Shown here: piece by piece, positions 1-12,310 of the stretch
Numbering within the stretch: the first letter of the stretch is position 1
Layout of the letters: each line of letters opens with the position of its first letter
Assembly (NCBI GenBank): GCA_963678705.1
Contig: OY783220.1
Span: 6,779,001-6,843,000, forward strand
Length of the DNA stretch: 64,000 nt
Direction: 5' to 3'
Source: Panorpa germanica
Taxonomy: Eukaryota > Arthropoda > Insecta > Mecoptera > Panorpidae
Made by a program: the position numbers and the translations under genes
The notes under the pieces: model-generated
Database searches by the model: none
Told to the model about the DNA's origin: nothing
Seen by the model: the letters and a program-made list of their open reading frames with translations, nothing else

Positions 1-649
1 TTCTAGAAGATTTGTTGTACCCCAGTTTCCACGTATATTTATTTTTTCGCAGTAGATTTCCCACTAACGACCTGTAACTTCGCTCGTTATGATCGTTCTT
101 TTCGTTCTTTGTGCTGTTTTCAGTTATTTTCAGGTTTCAGTCGTCGTTATGCAATCATATTTTACAAAACTTCATAAAATATATTGCAATAAAATTATAG
201 GGAGCGTAATATGGTTTGGTTCCACGCTACGTTGCTTGTACTATTCAAATGTGTTACTTTATTTTGGTATTTTAAGGACGATTCCTTCGATCATCTTGAA
301 AATTTAAATAAATATATTTGTTAATGTTCCTACGTACGTACGTAGAATTTTTAGATTTTGACTGTTGTAAAATTTGAATTTTTAAGGAATCATACACCGA
401 CTTATATTAAAACGGATGTTTCATGATATAACAATTGTAATTTTCTTACGATTCTTTTGAAAAACTTTGAATCATTAATTGAGAATATGACAAATATTGT
501 CCAGTAAAGAAAATTACAGCAAATAACATTCGTTTCTTTATAAGAGACGTTATAAATGGGCTACTTTTGATCGGTTTCAACATTTTTGACGTAACTTAGT
601 GACTAGAAGATCGTTTGCAGTAATTCATGTGGACTTTTTATAAACATGT
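1..649. other. AT-rich non-coding
   Basis: One 72-codon open frame (89-307 plus) has no recognisable domain. Nothing else seen but the short palindrome at 330. Confidence 0.5.
330..345. repeat. 16-bp perfect palindrome
   Basis: CTACGTACGTACGTAG equals its own reverse complement. Confidence 0.95.
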
Positions 650-657
650 TAGCTAAC

Positions 658-823
658 CAGTGGCGTAGTATACCGCCGTATCAGCCGTATCAATGATACG
701 GGACCTCGGGCTACAAGTCCCCAAATGTGTGTCTTTGTTCCTTTTGTGAAAAATCTTTACCCATCATTTGGGCGCCTCAACAAATTTTGATACGGGGCCC
801 GACTAAGGCACGCTACGCCGCTG
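658..823 (+). mobile_element. hAT-type non-autonomous element, 166 bp
   Basis: The ends are CAGTGGCGTAG and, on the reverse strand, CAGCGGCGTAG. The flanking 8-mers tagctaac (650-657) and tagttaac (824-831) differ at one base, as expected of an aged 8-bp hAT duplication. It is GC-rich compared with its surroundings. A longer copy of the same family sits inverted at 63636-63928. It has no coding capacity. Confidence 0.75.
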
Positions 824-1017
824 TAGTTAACATAAAGTAATCTGTTACGTAAACGATTTTACATACATACAACGTTTTGTGTAACCTACTGCAAATTTTT
901 GCAAATTACCATACTCATAATACTTTCTTACGAATACCTTTGTAATAATTATGAAATCTTAAATTGTTCTTTTTAAGGAATGAAAACTTGTTAGAATATA
1001 TATAAAATAATAAAGTT

Positions 1018-1090
1018 AGACCATTTTAGATTAAATATTACTAGATTTTGTTTAAGTAAAATATTGTATAAATGTAAGGTAAGATCCTTG
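1018..1090 (+). repeat. Repeat pair with 30.96 kb
   Basis: The blocks tttagattaaatattacta and ttttgtttaagtaaaatatt recur at 30965-31020 with few changes. Class unknown. Confidence 0.5.
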
Positions 1091-1343
1091 TTTTGCGTAT
1101 TGCGGGTATTTTTGACTCTTCCTTGATACTGTCAAAATTATTAAAAGAAATAAAATTCAGATGTGTTTTCCTGATTTATAAGAATAAAAAAGTATATGTT
1201 AGATGTGCGGTGTGTTAATTAAGATTGCATGAAATTGACTCAGTATAAAATTGAGTTTGAGATGAACTCTAAAAGAAAAACAAATTGAAGAAACACAAAA
1301 ACAGAATTGAAAAAATAAAAGAAGATTGTTTATAAGGAAGAGT

Positions 1344-1353
1344 GGGGGGGGGG
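1344..1353. repeat. G10 homopolymer
   Basis: Ten consecutive G. Confidence 0.95.
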
Positions 1354-1429
1354 TTGTATATATATAGCCTGCGCGTAGCAGAAATAGTGTAAATTTATAA
1401 ACATTGAAATCAAGGATATTTTTTATATA

Positions 1430-1882
1430 GGAAGATAGTTGAAAGCAGGGAAAGTCTGAAAAAATTATTGACTTTATCAAAAATACTGATTAACATTATT
1501 TTAAACTCTTGTTTATATGTTGTAAATTATGTATTGAAAATGTTTATAAATGTATATATTGTTAGAACCCTTATACTGCACTGCACTGCATTACCGAGAA
1601 CTAAGATAAGCTAACAATCTTAAGTGGGGCTGTATGGTTCATCCCCCTCTCAACCCGTTGAGCATGACGTGGCCCTGGGCACGTCGCATTATGAATTAGA
1701 ACAGAGCAGTAGATTAACATATTTGTGTATCGGTCCTAATATTTATGAATAAAGATATTTGTATCAAACCTTAAGTTCGGCTTATAATTATTAATTAGTA
1801 CACAGTATTGTTTCTAACAATATTCTTTTAAGTGCTAATAACTGTTAACAGTTAATGCACTCAAATAAATATTTAAAAAAAA
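1430..1882 (+). mobile_element. LINE 3' end (family with CDQC motif), split by solo LTR
   Basis: The left part (1430-1559) shares attgactttatcaa and taaattatgtatt with the reverse complement of 33.15-33.32 kb. The right part (1824-1882) shares ttaagtgctaataact and continues to an A-run at 1875-1882. Together they make a plus-strand 3' untranslated region with poly(A) tail. No coding sequence of this copy remains. Confidence 0.65.
1560..1819. mobile_element. Solo LTR, 260 bp
   Basis: The segment begins TGTTAGAACC and ends TTTCTAACA, giving 6-bp inverted ends TGTTAG/CTAACA. The 4-bp word atat flanks it on both sides (1556-1559, 1820-1823). AATAAAG near 1749 is a candidate polyadenylation signal in plus orientation. 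Related LINE 3' sequences at 33.2 kb and 25.8 kb continue across this point without interruption. The length of the reconstructed empty site matches them exactly once one atat is removed. Superfamily is uncertain: 4-bp duplication hints at Gypsy. Confidence 0.7.
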
Positions 1883-4800
1883 TTAGGATATTTTTTAAAT
1901 AGCACAGCGATGAATTCTTCTGTCCTTCACTCGTCCGTCCATTATAAAAACTTTCATATTTTTAATTATAGAATTGGGACATTATTTTGCAACATTTTCA
2001 AAAATCAATCCAGAACTTTCAGTTTTCAACAATTACATTCATTACATATAATTCATCACATTCTACCGTTGACGCATATAGCACGACAACTACCTTAAAA
2101 TAGATGTTGTTTAGAATTGAACAATGTACTCGTAAAGCAAAGAAGATATATTTTCTTAAACAATAGAAGAATAGTCTAGAAACAATAAACTGTACATAAG
2201 TTCTTTGTTATCATCGTCTTTGAAATAACTTGTACAGTAAACAGTAGCAGTAACAGTAAAAAGAACAGTGCTGCACTGTACGAGTATTGTATTATCTTTA
2301 TATGATATTTTTAATGGCTCTTTTTTATTATTTAGTTATATTAAAAATGTTATATCTTCATTGTTTGCAGAGTACTAAGACCGGATGTACGTATGTTGTA
2401 TGTTGTTTGTTGTAGTTCTAGTTGTAGTTGTAGACATACAGTGCTTGGATATTGAGGCACTAGATGCACTGCACTGCACTGCAATGTGTTGTTAACGTAA
2501 TATCTTTGTGAGAATACTACATAAAAGGATTTTGCGCAAGTAATGCTTTTTTAATTACGGACATTCAAACAGAACAGATGCATTTCTATTTAGACAATGT
2601 AAAACGTGAACCACTAATATGATTTACAGATTATATTAATGTCTTGTTGTTTGAGTTCCATTTGTGATAATACAGTGGGCCAAAGCATTGATAGTTGACA
2701 CTGTACTGAGTCTTAGAGTTCGATCTGCGGACCAGAATTTCATTTTCTGGGTTCGGTTGTTATTAAATTAAATTGATTGTGTAATATAATCAAAAATTTA
2801 TAGTTGTATAGTACATAAATGAAAAATTGTTTGTACCATTTGTTTTAATTCATTCAACTATAAAAAACCTATTTTGGGTATTGTAAAAGTGATAAATATC
2901 AACAACAACAATTTATGAAATATGGTTCTTGTTTAGAAATAGTATGCATAATTTTTTTTTATTGCTATTTTTCCTGGAGTATTATACCATTTTGGAATCC
3001 TGAAGAGTTGCGCCAATTTTTAAAAAAAAACTTGCCATAGTAGTGTTCATACTTTTTTTTTACACCACGATGAGTTAAAGTGGACTGAAAGAAAAAAATT
3101 TAGGGGAAAAAATAATTTCGATTGATGTTTGTGTAAAAACTATTAGCATTCTGGGATTTTTAATGGCTGTGGTGGATAGCAGTGCTATTGAGGTTGCCGA
3201 TTCAAAATTAGAAATATTTGAAAAATTGTGATCATGGTAGTTAAAAACATCTTAAGGTGTTTCAATTTTCGAAAGATTTTTTTTTTTTTTTTTGTAATTT
3301 CTAAACAAAATGAGATAAAATTTTGTTTTTTGTTTTCTTGTGTAGTCATGAGCAGGACCACCCTCTGGTGCCCGCTTATCGTTGAATTTTGGGACACCCT
3401 GTATAAGGAATTATAATGAATATTAATATAAGTTATATTATTGAGTATGATGTATTGATAAAAGCTAAAATATTGCAAGAAACGCATATTCAGTTCTACA
3501 ACTAACACATAAAACTAAAATTAAATCAGTGGTAAAGATGTTTGGCTCATTTCACTACATTAATTTATTTATTTCAATATACAAAACTATGAATGCTCTT
3601 AACTTTAAGTTTTCACTAAACTCAAGAGATTGTTTAATAACGACTTTAGCTCAGTATAAAGTAGAGAGGCAAAACCTTTCTTTAGGTAACATTTCTGCTT
3701 GTTTAGATAAGATAAGTCTTAATCAGTCCTAATTATATGAAACATTACATGTGAAAATGTAATATATTTTGTAATTTAAATAGACAGCAGACTGGAATAG
3801 CTGGAATAGCTGGAATAAACAAAATAAATTTAAAAAAGGAATTCATATTGCCACCCTATTAACATTCTACATTCAAACTTCATGATCTGAGCGCTTGAAT
3901 TATAAATTAAATATTATTTCATTCCACATTAACATCACCCAGCCTCGATGAAGCTACTATACAGCATATAACAATACCTAACTAAAATTAAATTCTTAAG
4001 CCAGAGTATATATCATTTTTATAACTCCCGTAAGTAAAATATACACGACACTATATCCAAAGTAATGAAATCTCAATGATAAATTTACGTATGAGTAGAA
4101 AAAAATATTCTAAAAATTTCATTTTATTTCATATATATTTTTTATATATATATTATAAATCATAATACAAAAAAAAAGTTTTTATGTTAAAAATGTATAT
4201 ATTCAAATGACCCAGTTTGTTGTTCGTATTGTGTTAGAGTCGTAGAAGCGTAGAGCTACGTGCTACGTTCATCTCGTAGTCCGTAAAACGTAGAACACAG
4301 TACTTAGTACTAAAGATTTTTGTGCTACAGATATTTTAATATATTCACTTAGCCTGATATAAAAAAACAATATTGCACTTTTGGTTGAATCGTTTAAAAT
4401 ATAAAATAGTCATAATTCTCTTCTCTACGTCACAGTTTTCTGGATTCAGCTGAGATTTATTAAATCATCACTTGGAACGAAATCAGATCTGTTCAACATT
4501 ATACTGGGGTCATTTTACTGCTGCTTTTTAACATTGATGATGTTTAAGTGTGCAACACAGTAAACAATAAATTGTAGTCCAAAATGTTTTTTTCAAAACC
4601 AGTGCTGGACACAAATAAGTAGCAACAAATTGTGATTGATTAAGGAAAATACAAAAAAGTGAGAAACTTCAGACGCAAATAACAGTCCAACATCTACTAG
4701 TAACCTGACCACAATATCAAACTCAACGAACAAAACACAATGGAGACAATCAGACATTTTAGACAAAACCGAAGAAATTCAAAAAGAGCTAGAATTCCTA

Positions 4801-7800
4801 ACTGATATAAACTTAATAAACCTAATTTAACTAAAATATAATAACTTCAGGTGAACATAACCACATGACCAAATAGAAAATGTTGTTATTTCTGGGCTTT
4901 CAAATCTGTGAATGAAATTGCTAAACAAATACTCTACAAATTTTTCTTCACGGAATACCAAATTATTAGAATAATGAATTTTTTTTTAATCTGTCCTCAT
5001 TTGGAACATTCTGTGAATTACGTTAGTCCTTATGCTAAATAGCATGTTGATAACATGTGTACAATAAAAAAAATAGTTGGTGCTCTCTTTTGCTCCGTCT
5101 CACATACGGAGAAATAAAAAAATAATCCTAGTGCGTTGTTTATCGAATCTGGAAACGTTACATTCTTACATTACCCAAGGCACAACTTGTTTACGTTAGG
5201 TTTTAGTGTTTTGAATTGTTTGAGAGTTTGCGTTGTCAAGTTGCGATCTTCTAGTTACTATTATTTGAGGAAACGATCATTTTCAATATATTCTTTAAAA
5301 GGAAATCGAATACCGCTTTATATAATTTTCTTTGCAGGGCAAAAATTGACATATTCTCAGTTAATGATTCTAAGTTATCAAACCAATAGTAAGAAAATTA
5401 CCTTTATTGTATACCACAAGAAGTATTGAAACTTTTTCTTTGTTACATTAATAGGACATTCATAAATATGTATAAATTTAATTTTTCAAGATGATCTTAA
5501 GAAAAGTGATTTTTTTAGGAACGTCCTTATTATGTTCTAGTACTTTCTTGATAGGTTAGAAAATACGGCTGGAAAAACGTATAATCATATTAACAACAGC
5601 TTTTATAACATGTAAATTAATAACCAAAACTAGAACTAACAGAAAAATAAATAAAAAATTAGTCAGCTTTAAAATGTGTTTTTAAAATTTTAAACTTAAA
5701 ACATATTTATAACGCATGCAAAAAGTTATATCATAAAAATATTTACATGTAAATGGGTGACAGCGGGAAGTCTGTTTTGAAATTTTAATTTAATAAACTT
5801 TAGCTCTCTCGCACATTTATTATGGTAAAACACACTTAATAATAAGACAGGGCAGAATGTCAAAAATAAAAAGATATATCTGTATAGTTTTAGTCGTACT
5901 CTGAATAAAACGTGAAGCTTATTTATATTCTTTGTGTATAAATAAAAAATTATACATTATATGGGATGTTTTCGTCAAGGACTTAAAAGTGACTTACCTG
6001 TTCGTTCGCTATTTAATTTACGGGAATATAATACATCTAGTTGTACTGTTGTATTACTCCAAACAATATTTCATTATTTATTGCCATTGAAAACTTTCCC
6101 ATTTAATACATAAAATACCTGATAAGTATGTATATTATGTGGTTGAACTGTAGGAATAAATTTAATTAATTAGTGAACTTGCGGGGAAAATTCGATACAG
6201 GGAATTTACTACTATTTAGTGACTGTAATATATTAGAGCAAGATCCAGACATCACTTATTTTCTGATGAACAAAATGTGTAAGATTAAATATTGTTAGTA
6301 TGTACAATGATCGGCGGCAATTTTCCAGGAAAGGTACATGTCTCACTCACTCTCATGTGCACGTATGCCCTCTCGTTATACGTGCTACTCAAAACAGAAT
6401 TAAAATTGGGTCTAGGGGATGTTTGGCCCCTTGGATCGGTCTGTCCTCTTGTAAAACGTTTTAAAGCAGTTGTCACGCTAACATATATAAAAATGGACCG
6501 TCAAACTATTAGTGAGTTTAAATAATTTTTTTGTCAGCTTCAAAGCGTCTGCAAGGTAATACAAGGTATTGCAAGACAAAGTTTTCGGCATTAAAGCAAT
6601 TTTATTCAAGTTTATTAAACATCTTACACTGTTGGAGAATATATAATTGTTGTAAATTATTCATCAAATTGTTATAAAAAAGATTTTCAAAAACCGTTGA
6701 CACGTGTTTTTGGCAAAGAGAAATGATACAAAAACTTACTTTTATACGTTCGCATAATGATGTACATATAAATCTCATTGATAAATCCATATGATTTTTA
6801 AATAGTACCATCCATCAAACGATATGTGCCAAAATTTCATAACATTCTGAACATTACTTTACAAGTTACAGTGATTTTAGTTACACTACTTTTTTAATTT
6901 TCAAAACGATGTAAAAATATGAATTTCGTGTCAATCAACTAAGAACCAAATAGCATAGCCCTGCTGTAATAAACCGGCAAAATACACAATCACATGACTT
7001 TAATTGGTTAAAATCTTGCCATCTTCTCAGCATTGTGATCTGGTTTAGTCTAATCAAGCCAAAAGTGTGAATTTACTCCTCCAAATCATAAATATATATA
7101 CAGCGATTTTTTCGAATAGCTTTTTCTCAATTTTTGTTGTTTTTAAATTCTGTCACTAATGTTTTAGTATACTTGTAGAACAATAAAAGTGGAAACAAAA
7201 TATTCGCTTTTAATGCAAATAAAATGATTTCAGTTGTAAGTCTCTTGTAATTAGTAAGAATATTTAAAAGAAAAGGATTCAATTTAAAGTTAAAACAAGT
7301 ACAAGAATATGTAAATAACATGACAAAGTAAGAAAAACATTTTTCTTACTGACTTATTTCTCGAGTTCGCAGTTTCAAAACTCAAAAATGTATTTGCATA
7401 AGAAACGTATTTCATAAACTGATATCAGAAACCCTTCCTTTTATAACAGCAAAATAAATTTAAAATATATGGAAGAGATTGTGTCATAAAAAATATATAT
7501 ATTTCTTGTTCCATTTTCTTTTGTAAGAAGTCTAAAAGTAAAATATCAAATCAAGTTTTGTAGCACCAGTTTAAAAGATTCATCTTTGCCAAATTCTTTT
7601 ATGCACATAGTTTTATGTAAGATGAAATATTTTAGAGCCAACGTAAAACAAGAAATAGTAAAATCAATAGTCTAAATGTAATTTCAACTATTTCTAGATA
7701 AATTCTAGATCTTAAACTTGACATGAATATTACTTATGACACATGCCATGGTGTCATCTCGCTTTATTCTGAAAGCTTCCTCTATGCTTTTTCTCTTTTG

Positions 7801-7989
7801 CACATTCTTACCCCGTTAGAGTGTACTACATTTAAACTAGTACACTAGTACTAGTCACAATCTTTTTCTTCGACGAGTACACAACTCAATATAAATCACG
7901 ATCTGATACTCCTCAAGTTAACATCTTAAAGTTCTAAGCAATCTAAAAACGTCGCGTTACGCACAACTGTGAAAATATGTATCACATTT
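1883..7989. other. AT-rich non-coding, unassigned
   Basis: No gene recognised. Small tandem words occur: tgcac units at 2465-2483, tggaatagc units at 3790-3818 and clustered cgtag words at 4240-4295. Near 3400, gggacaccctgtata looks like a transposon terminus without a partner. A GC-richer block at 6300-6480 is unlike its surroundings and unidentified. Confidence 0.5.
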
Positions 7990-8700
7990 AATCTACGTAT
8001 AATATATTATATATATATTTTTTAATGTTTTTGCCATTGTTTTGCCTTAACTCATTTATGCTTAATTCAATTTTGATCCTTATTATATCTAAACATTCTC
8101 ACTCTTTCCAAACGAAAAACAAAATATCCTTATAAAAATAAAAACAAAACTGTTACTGCTACTGCTTCGCTCCTTGTGCTACTCTTCCTCCTGTTTCTAC
8201 TCTGCCGTTCCTTCTCTTTCCTCGTTCCTTTTCTCTATTTCCGCCATCCACCTCTTCCTTTCACTACCTCCCTTTAATAACTGCCCAATATTCTTTTCGC
8301 TTGTTACCTTTTTCTCACATGATAGTTTAATGTGCTCCAATGTTTCTATCTCCGTTTCGCACATCCTTTCTCGCTATTTGCTTAGTATCTGTTTCCTTTC
8401 TTCTCGTTTTCCAATCTAAATCTGGCAATCCTTCTCAAGTTTTTTGTGTCCTTTTCTCTTAAATATTGTGGTATCTCTCTCTTCCAAATCCTTTTATATC
8501 TTTTGTTATAATTGCTGTTCCCAATTTTTTCCATTTATTCCTGTTGTTGTATCTCCCTGTCTCTTCTCCTTAGCTCCTCTTCCACACTTGTGCCTTCTTC
8601 TCCTCTTCTCTCTGCCTCCTCTATCGCCATTCCATTCCTTTCGTAATACTCCTTTCCCTTTTTCGAGCCTCTTCCCGTACCCTCCTTTCTACACTCCTCC
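7990..8700 (-). mobile_element. R1-like LINE, C-terminus and 3' untranslated region
   Basis: The plus strand is pyrimidine-rich; the minus strand encodes RMCETEIETLEHIKLSC, the end of an R1-type Cys-His motif that has lost part of the first Cys pair. After it comes RKRWMAEIEKRNEEREGTAE and TAG at 8197-8199. The remaining 200 bases match the 3' region of the copy at 54.54-54.76 kb. Upstream codons are frameshifted. Confidence 0.7.
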
Positions 8701-8704
8701 CTAA

Positions 8705-9600
8705 TTTTTCTTAGGTTAGCTTCCTTAATCTACTTATATTAAATCTATACTTGATGTAGTATTAAAGAAGAAAAAAAACAAGCTATAATATATTTTTATG
8801 AAGATTACCTTACGATCTGTTGCTGTAACTAAATTTCATTTTATGCAAATATAAAAGAGCCCTCGTAGAAATGCATGATAAAGTTTCTGCTTCACTGATT
8901 ACGTAAAGTAATGTTTCCAATATTTTATCTATTGTTCAATTACTTTAAATTGAATTATGTTAAATTACAATTTGCATTTTAATCAAATATTTCATGTATT
9001 GTATTTAATACAACGCAACGATCGAATCAACGATCGTACAATGCATATGCAACCAGCACAGCACAACACAATAAAACGATAATATTGAATTACATGAAAC
9101 AAATATTACGACTGCACAATATATCAATTGAATTTATTTTATTGACCACTGTTATTAGGTTAGATTATTACTATGTTACATATTATTATTGTTCGGTTTA
9201 ACGATAACTAATCTACATGAGATAACGGTCGCGTTATTACAATAAAATTGAACAAGATTTATATTAAATGTTATATAGTTATATGTTAAAAATGGATTAA
9301 AAACGAGGACGAAATTAAAACGGTAACCAGATAAACTTATTTACCGAAATTTGACGTAAACAGGGGTTAGCCCACCCTGAGAATTTTATAAAAACTAATT
9401 TCTTTCCTTAGAGTAATTAACTATGCTTTTAATAATATTTTTAAAGTTTTACCCGTGTCACTATTATGAATATTACTTGATATTATAGCAATATTTTCTA
9501 TTGCGCTTTTCTCGAAACTACTTTTTTTGAACTTCTGGTCATAATATCTTAAAAACGCCTTGTCCAATTATATTAAAAATTACATCATATCCTCTTTATA
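8705..9600. other. AT-rich non-coding
   Basis: No gene or repeat family recognised. Confidence 0.5.
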
Positions 9601-9606
9601 AAATTA

Positions 9607-9692
9607 TCTCTCTTATTATTTATTTATTTGGCCTTAACTTTTATTCGTCATAGCCACCATCAAACATTTTTTATATATATTTAACATAACAT
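9607..9692 (-). mobile_element. 3' untranslated region and tail of the 9.7-kb LINE
   Basis: On the minus strand, after the stop, comes tttgatggtggctatgac followed by a tail of aaataaataaataa. The same layout ends the paralogue at 37.6 kb. The short repeated tail fits target-primed reverse transcription. Confidence 0.65.
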
Positions 9693-9902
9693 TTATAATT
9701 CTATTTTAGTATTATCTAAATATTTAAATAATTCACTAATTAATTTTGAATCATTTACCAAAAATTTAGTATTAACAGGGAAAGTTTTAATCACATCTAA
9801 TATTTCACTACTGAATTTTGATCTTTGTATATTATAATTTAAGCATTCAAATATAATGTGATCTAAAGTTGGTAATTCGCCACATTGGCATCTATTGTCT
9901 GT
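9693..9902 (-). pseudogene. LINE ORF2 C-terminal remnant with Cys-His motif, 69 codons
   Basis: The minus strand from 9902 is open for 69 codons to TAA at 9693-9695. It contains RCQCGELPTLDHIIFEC, the C-X-C-X7-H-X4-C zinc motif found at the C-terminus of Jockey/CR1/I-group non-LTR retrotransposon polymerase proteins, followed by a lysine-rich tail. The frame is closed upstream by TAA at 9903-9905, so the rest of ORF2 is gone. A degraded paralogue of this segment and its 3' untranslated region lies at 37615-37840. Confidence 0.75.
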
Positions 9903-9989
9903 TTAATATTAATTCATCTGTTTTATCTCGATCTTATTATCTATTATCGGTATTATCTCGATGTGTCTCATTAATTTTTATTGAAATTT

Positions 9990-10128
9990 TTAACTTAAAA
10001 TTGAATATAAGAAAACGTGTATGTGTATTTAAATTAAAGAGATTAAATTAGATTTATTGATAAAGTCAATAAGGATATTTAGACTTTCTTTCAAATATCT
10101 GTTTAAAGCCTTCAGGAATATTACAGTT
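9990..10128 (-). mobile_element. 3' untranslated region of the CDQC LINE family
   Basis: It shares taaattagatttattgataa and cttcaggaa with 25.83-25.90 kb. It directly follows the 49-codon remnant, which links the coding and untranslated parts of this family. Confidence 0.6.
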
Positions 10129-10278
10129 TTACCTGTGCGATAAGTATTTGGAGCATCGAAGAATGATATGCTTTAGTGGGCTGTTACATTGGTCACAGAT
10201 TGGTTGTGGTTTTCTTTTAAATAAGTAAGTATGAGTGAGATTAGTATGATCCATCATGAGTCTACATATTACTTCTTC
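10129..10278 (-). pseudogene. LINE ORF2 C-terminal remnant (CDQC family), 49 codons
   Basis: The minus strand reads an open frame with DHTNLTHTYLFKRKP followed by ICDQCNSPLKHIILRC, ending at TAA 10129-10131. The order of a T-x-LTH-x-YL phrase, then C-X2-C-X6-H-X4-C, is typical of the region after RNase H in Jockey-group LINEs. Upstream to about 10.7 kb there are scattered LINE-like codons but no continuous frame. The 3' untranslated part follows at 9990-10128 on the same strand and recurs at 1.43, 25.8 and 33.2 kb. Confidence 0.75.
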
Positions 10279-10289
10279 CAGCCTTCAAT

Positions 10290-11283
10290 TTAGGCCAACC
10301 GGTAACTCTTTTCAAGAAATTGATGACATTTTTTTAACTCTTAAACTTCTATAAAGTAATTCTAAAAAGCACTGTTGACAAAATGAAATTAATCTATATA
10401 TAGCTATAAAGCTTTAAGAATATAAATATCAAAACCACCTTTAGTTTTCTTTAAATTTAAACAGTAGCGGTATTTATATAAGGTTCTGGTTAAAGCAATA
10501 TCTCTCCAACTAATAATTATTGTGTCTACTATTTGTATAAAAATCGGAACTCAAAATCAACTTTTTTATCGATTTTTGTTGCTGAATTTGTCCTCCACAA
10601 GACCGAGGAGATAATTTTTCAATCGATCTAACAGAGTCCTTTTTCCATGCCCCATTCCTCATCCAATCAGCTTGTACATTAAATTCATTAATTGCGCTCA
10701 GTTAGATATTTAATTCCTTACCATAAACAGACTTAATTTTCCTTCATTGTAAACTGCACGTAATGACTTTTATTTTCATTCAGTAATTTCCTTTTATGTT
10801 CCTAATGATCCAACCTTCCATCTACTTCTGTTTCAACGAACATCCAACGAACGACTGACGACTGACGACCAACAACCAACGACCTCGCCTAAAATCAACC
10901 ACGTCCAACGTTTTTACAACTCTTGGTTCTTCCACTATATTCCACGGATTAGAGCTTTTCTCTGTTTTTCCTGTCTTTTTATGACAATTACTTTTTTTTA
11001 TTTTTCTTTCTCTTTCATTTTTAATACTGTACAGCTTATACAGATTTTGAGTGTGGTTGTTTTAAAATCGTAGCATTAATGCTGAGATTATTACGTTCAT
11101 TATTGAATTACGGAATAAAATATGGCTGTCGTTTAACTATGACTATATCAAATTAAAAATGTTCCATTTTAATTAAATTTTGTTTCAAATTTTATAGTTT
11201 TTATTTCGTTTATAGTGAATTTCATTACATGCACACGAATTACATTTCGTTTCAGACTGTTTATGCAGTCTGGTCATGGTAGC
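10290..11283. other. AT-rich, possible decayed LINE body at left
   Basis: 10300-10700 has LINE-like codon fragments on the minus strand (for example SWRDIALTRTLYKY near 10510-10470), too broken to annotate. 10700-11283 shows nothing recognisable. Confidence 0.35.
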
Positions 11284-11291
11284 CATTGTAG

Positions 11292-12302
11292 CAGTGGCGT
11301 ACCTATGGTATAGCAAGGGCGTGTATGCATTGGACAAGCACGTTATTTCAAAGATTTGGTCGAATAAATGCTTTAGACGCCTTTTTCTTAGGATAGGGCT
11401 AAACTGCGAAAAAGAATAGTGCGGAAATAAATTTGTAATTATGTAATACATTGAATCATATAAATGTACATGCACTTAATTAAGGCACATACTTATACAC
11501 AAAGCTAGATATCATTATCGAAACGTAGTAGCATCGAACGAGCGTTCCCTTAAAAATAAAAACAATTTTTCATTTACCATTTTTTATATATAAAACATGA
11601 TTGCATGGAGAGCGAGAATACACTGCAATAATGTTGTTTCTGACACTGTCGATAACAGTGTCGAGAAGAAATGTCTAAATTGAATATATGAACTTGCCTT
11701 ATTATCCATTGCAACTGTAAAAAGGATGCAAAGGAATTAACATGTGAATTTATAAAAACAAAAACCAAGAAAATGATCTTCAATTTTAACCTTGATATAA
11801 CGGTCTCCTATATAACAGATTACGGATAAAATTAGATTACGCAAAATTAAGCACAGTGGCGATTTGCTCGAGAATTTCATATATGTACCCTTTTCTGATC
11901 TTTTATTACCTATTTCCGATGCCGGGTCCTATCACCGACGTTTTCCTACTATATTGTCAGTTTTTGTGTTGTTGTAGCCTCTTATATGTGAGCTACACCG
12001 CTTGCATATAAGTTTGTATTAAGTATGTATATAATCAATTTAAATTGATAATAACTAAAGCTAGAAAATATAATACTGGCTCGGGAGTCAAACCAGGAGA
12101 CACAACAGTCGTGTCAAGCATCAATGCTATTATTTCTTTAAATCATCCTTCCCGGCAATTAGTCCGTTATATAGAAATTTCAACGTATTGTGATCTGCAA
12201 TTTTTTTACATTTTTATTACGTGTAATGTGAATTATATTTTTATTTTCTATTGTTTTTTTTTTGGCTTGTATAATAGCTCGACATTTCTAGGTACGCCAC
12301 TG
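11292..12302. mobile_element. hAT-type element, about 1.0 kb, non-autonomous
   Basis: The terminal inverted repeats are CAGTGGCGTACCTA on both ends. The flanking 8-mers cattgtag (11284-11291) and cattgcag (12303-12310) differ at one base, the size of a hAT target duplication. Short open frames inside (such as 11475-11185 minus and 12045-12323 plus) run past the element edges and show no transposase motif. Internal blocks recur at 31.1-31.5 kb and 37.2-37.3 kb, so this is a family. Confidence 0.8.
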
Positions 12303-12310
12303 CATTGCAG

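Noticed and set aside
3380..3410. gggacaccctgtata, a phrase seen at some insect transposon ends
   Set aside because: No inverted partner with duplication was found, so no element could be delimited.
8174..8704. Two plus-strand frames rich in S, F, L and P, resembling signal or membrane segments
   Set aside because: They are the pyrimidine-rich complement of the R1-like coding remnant on the minus strand.
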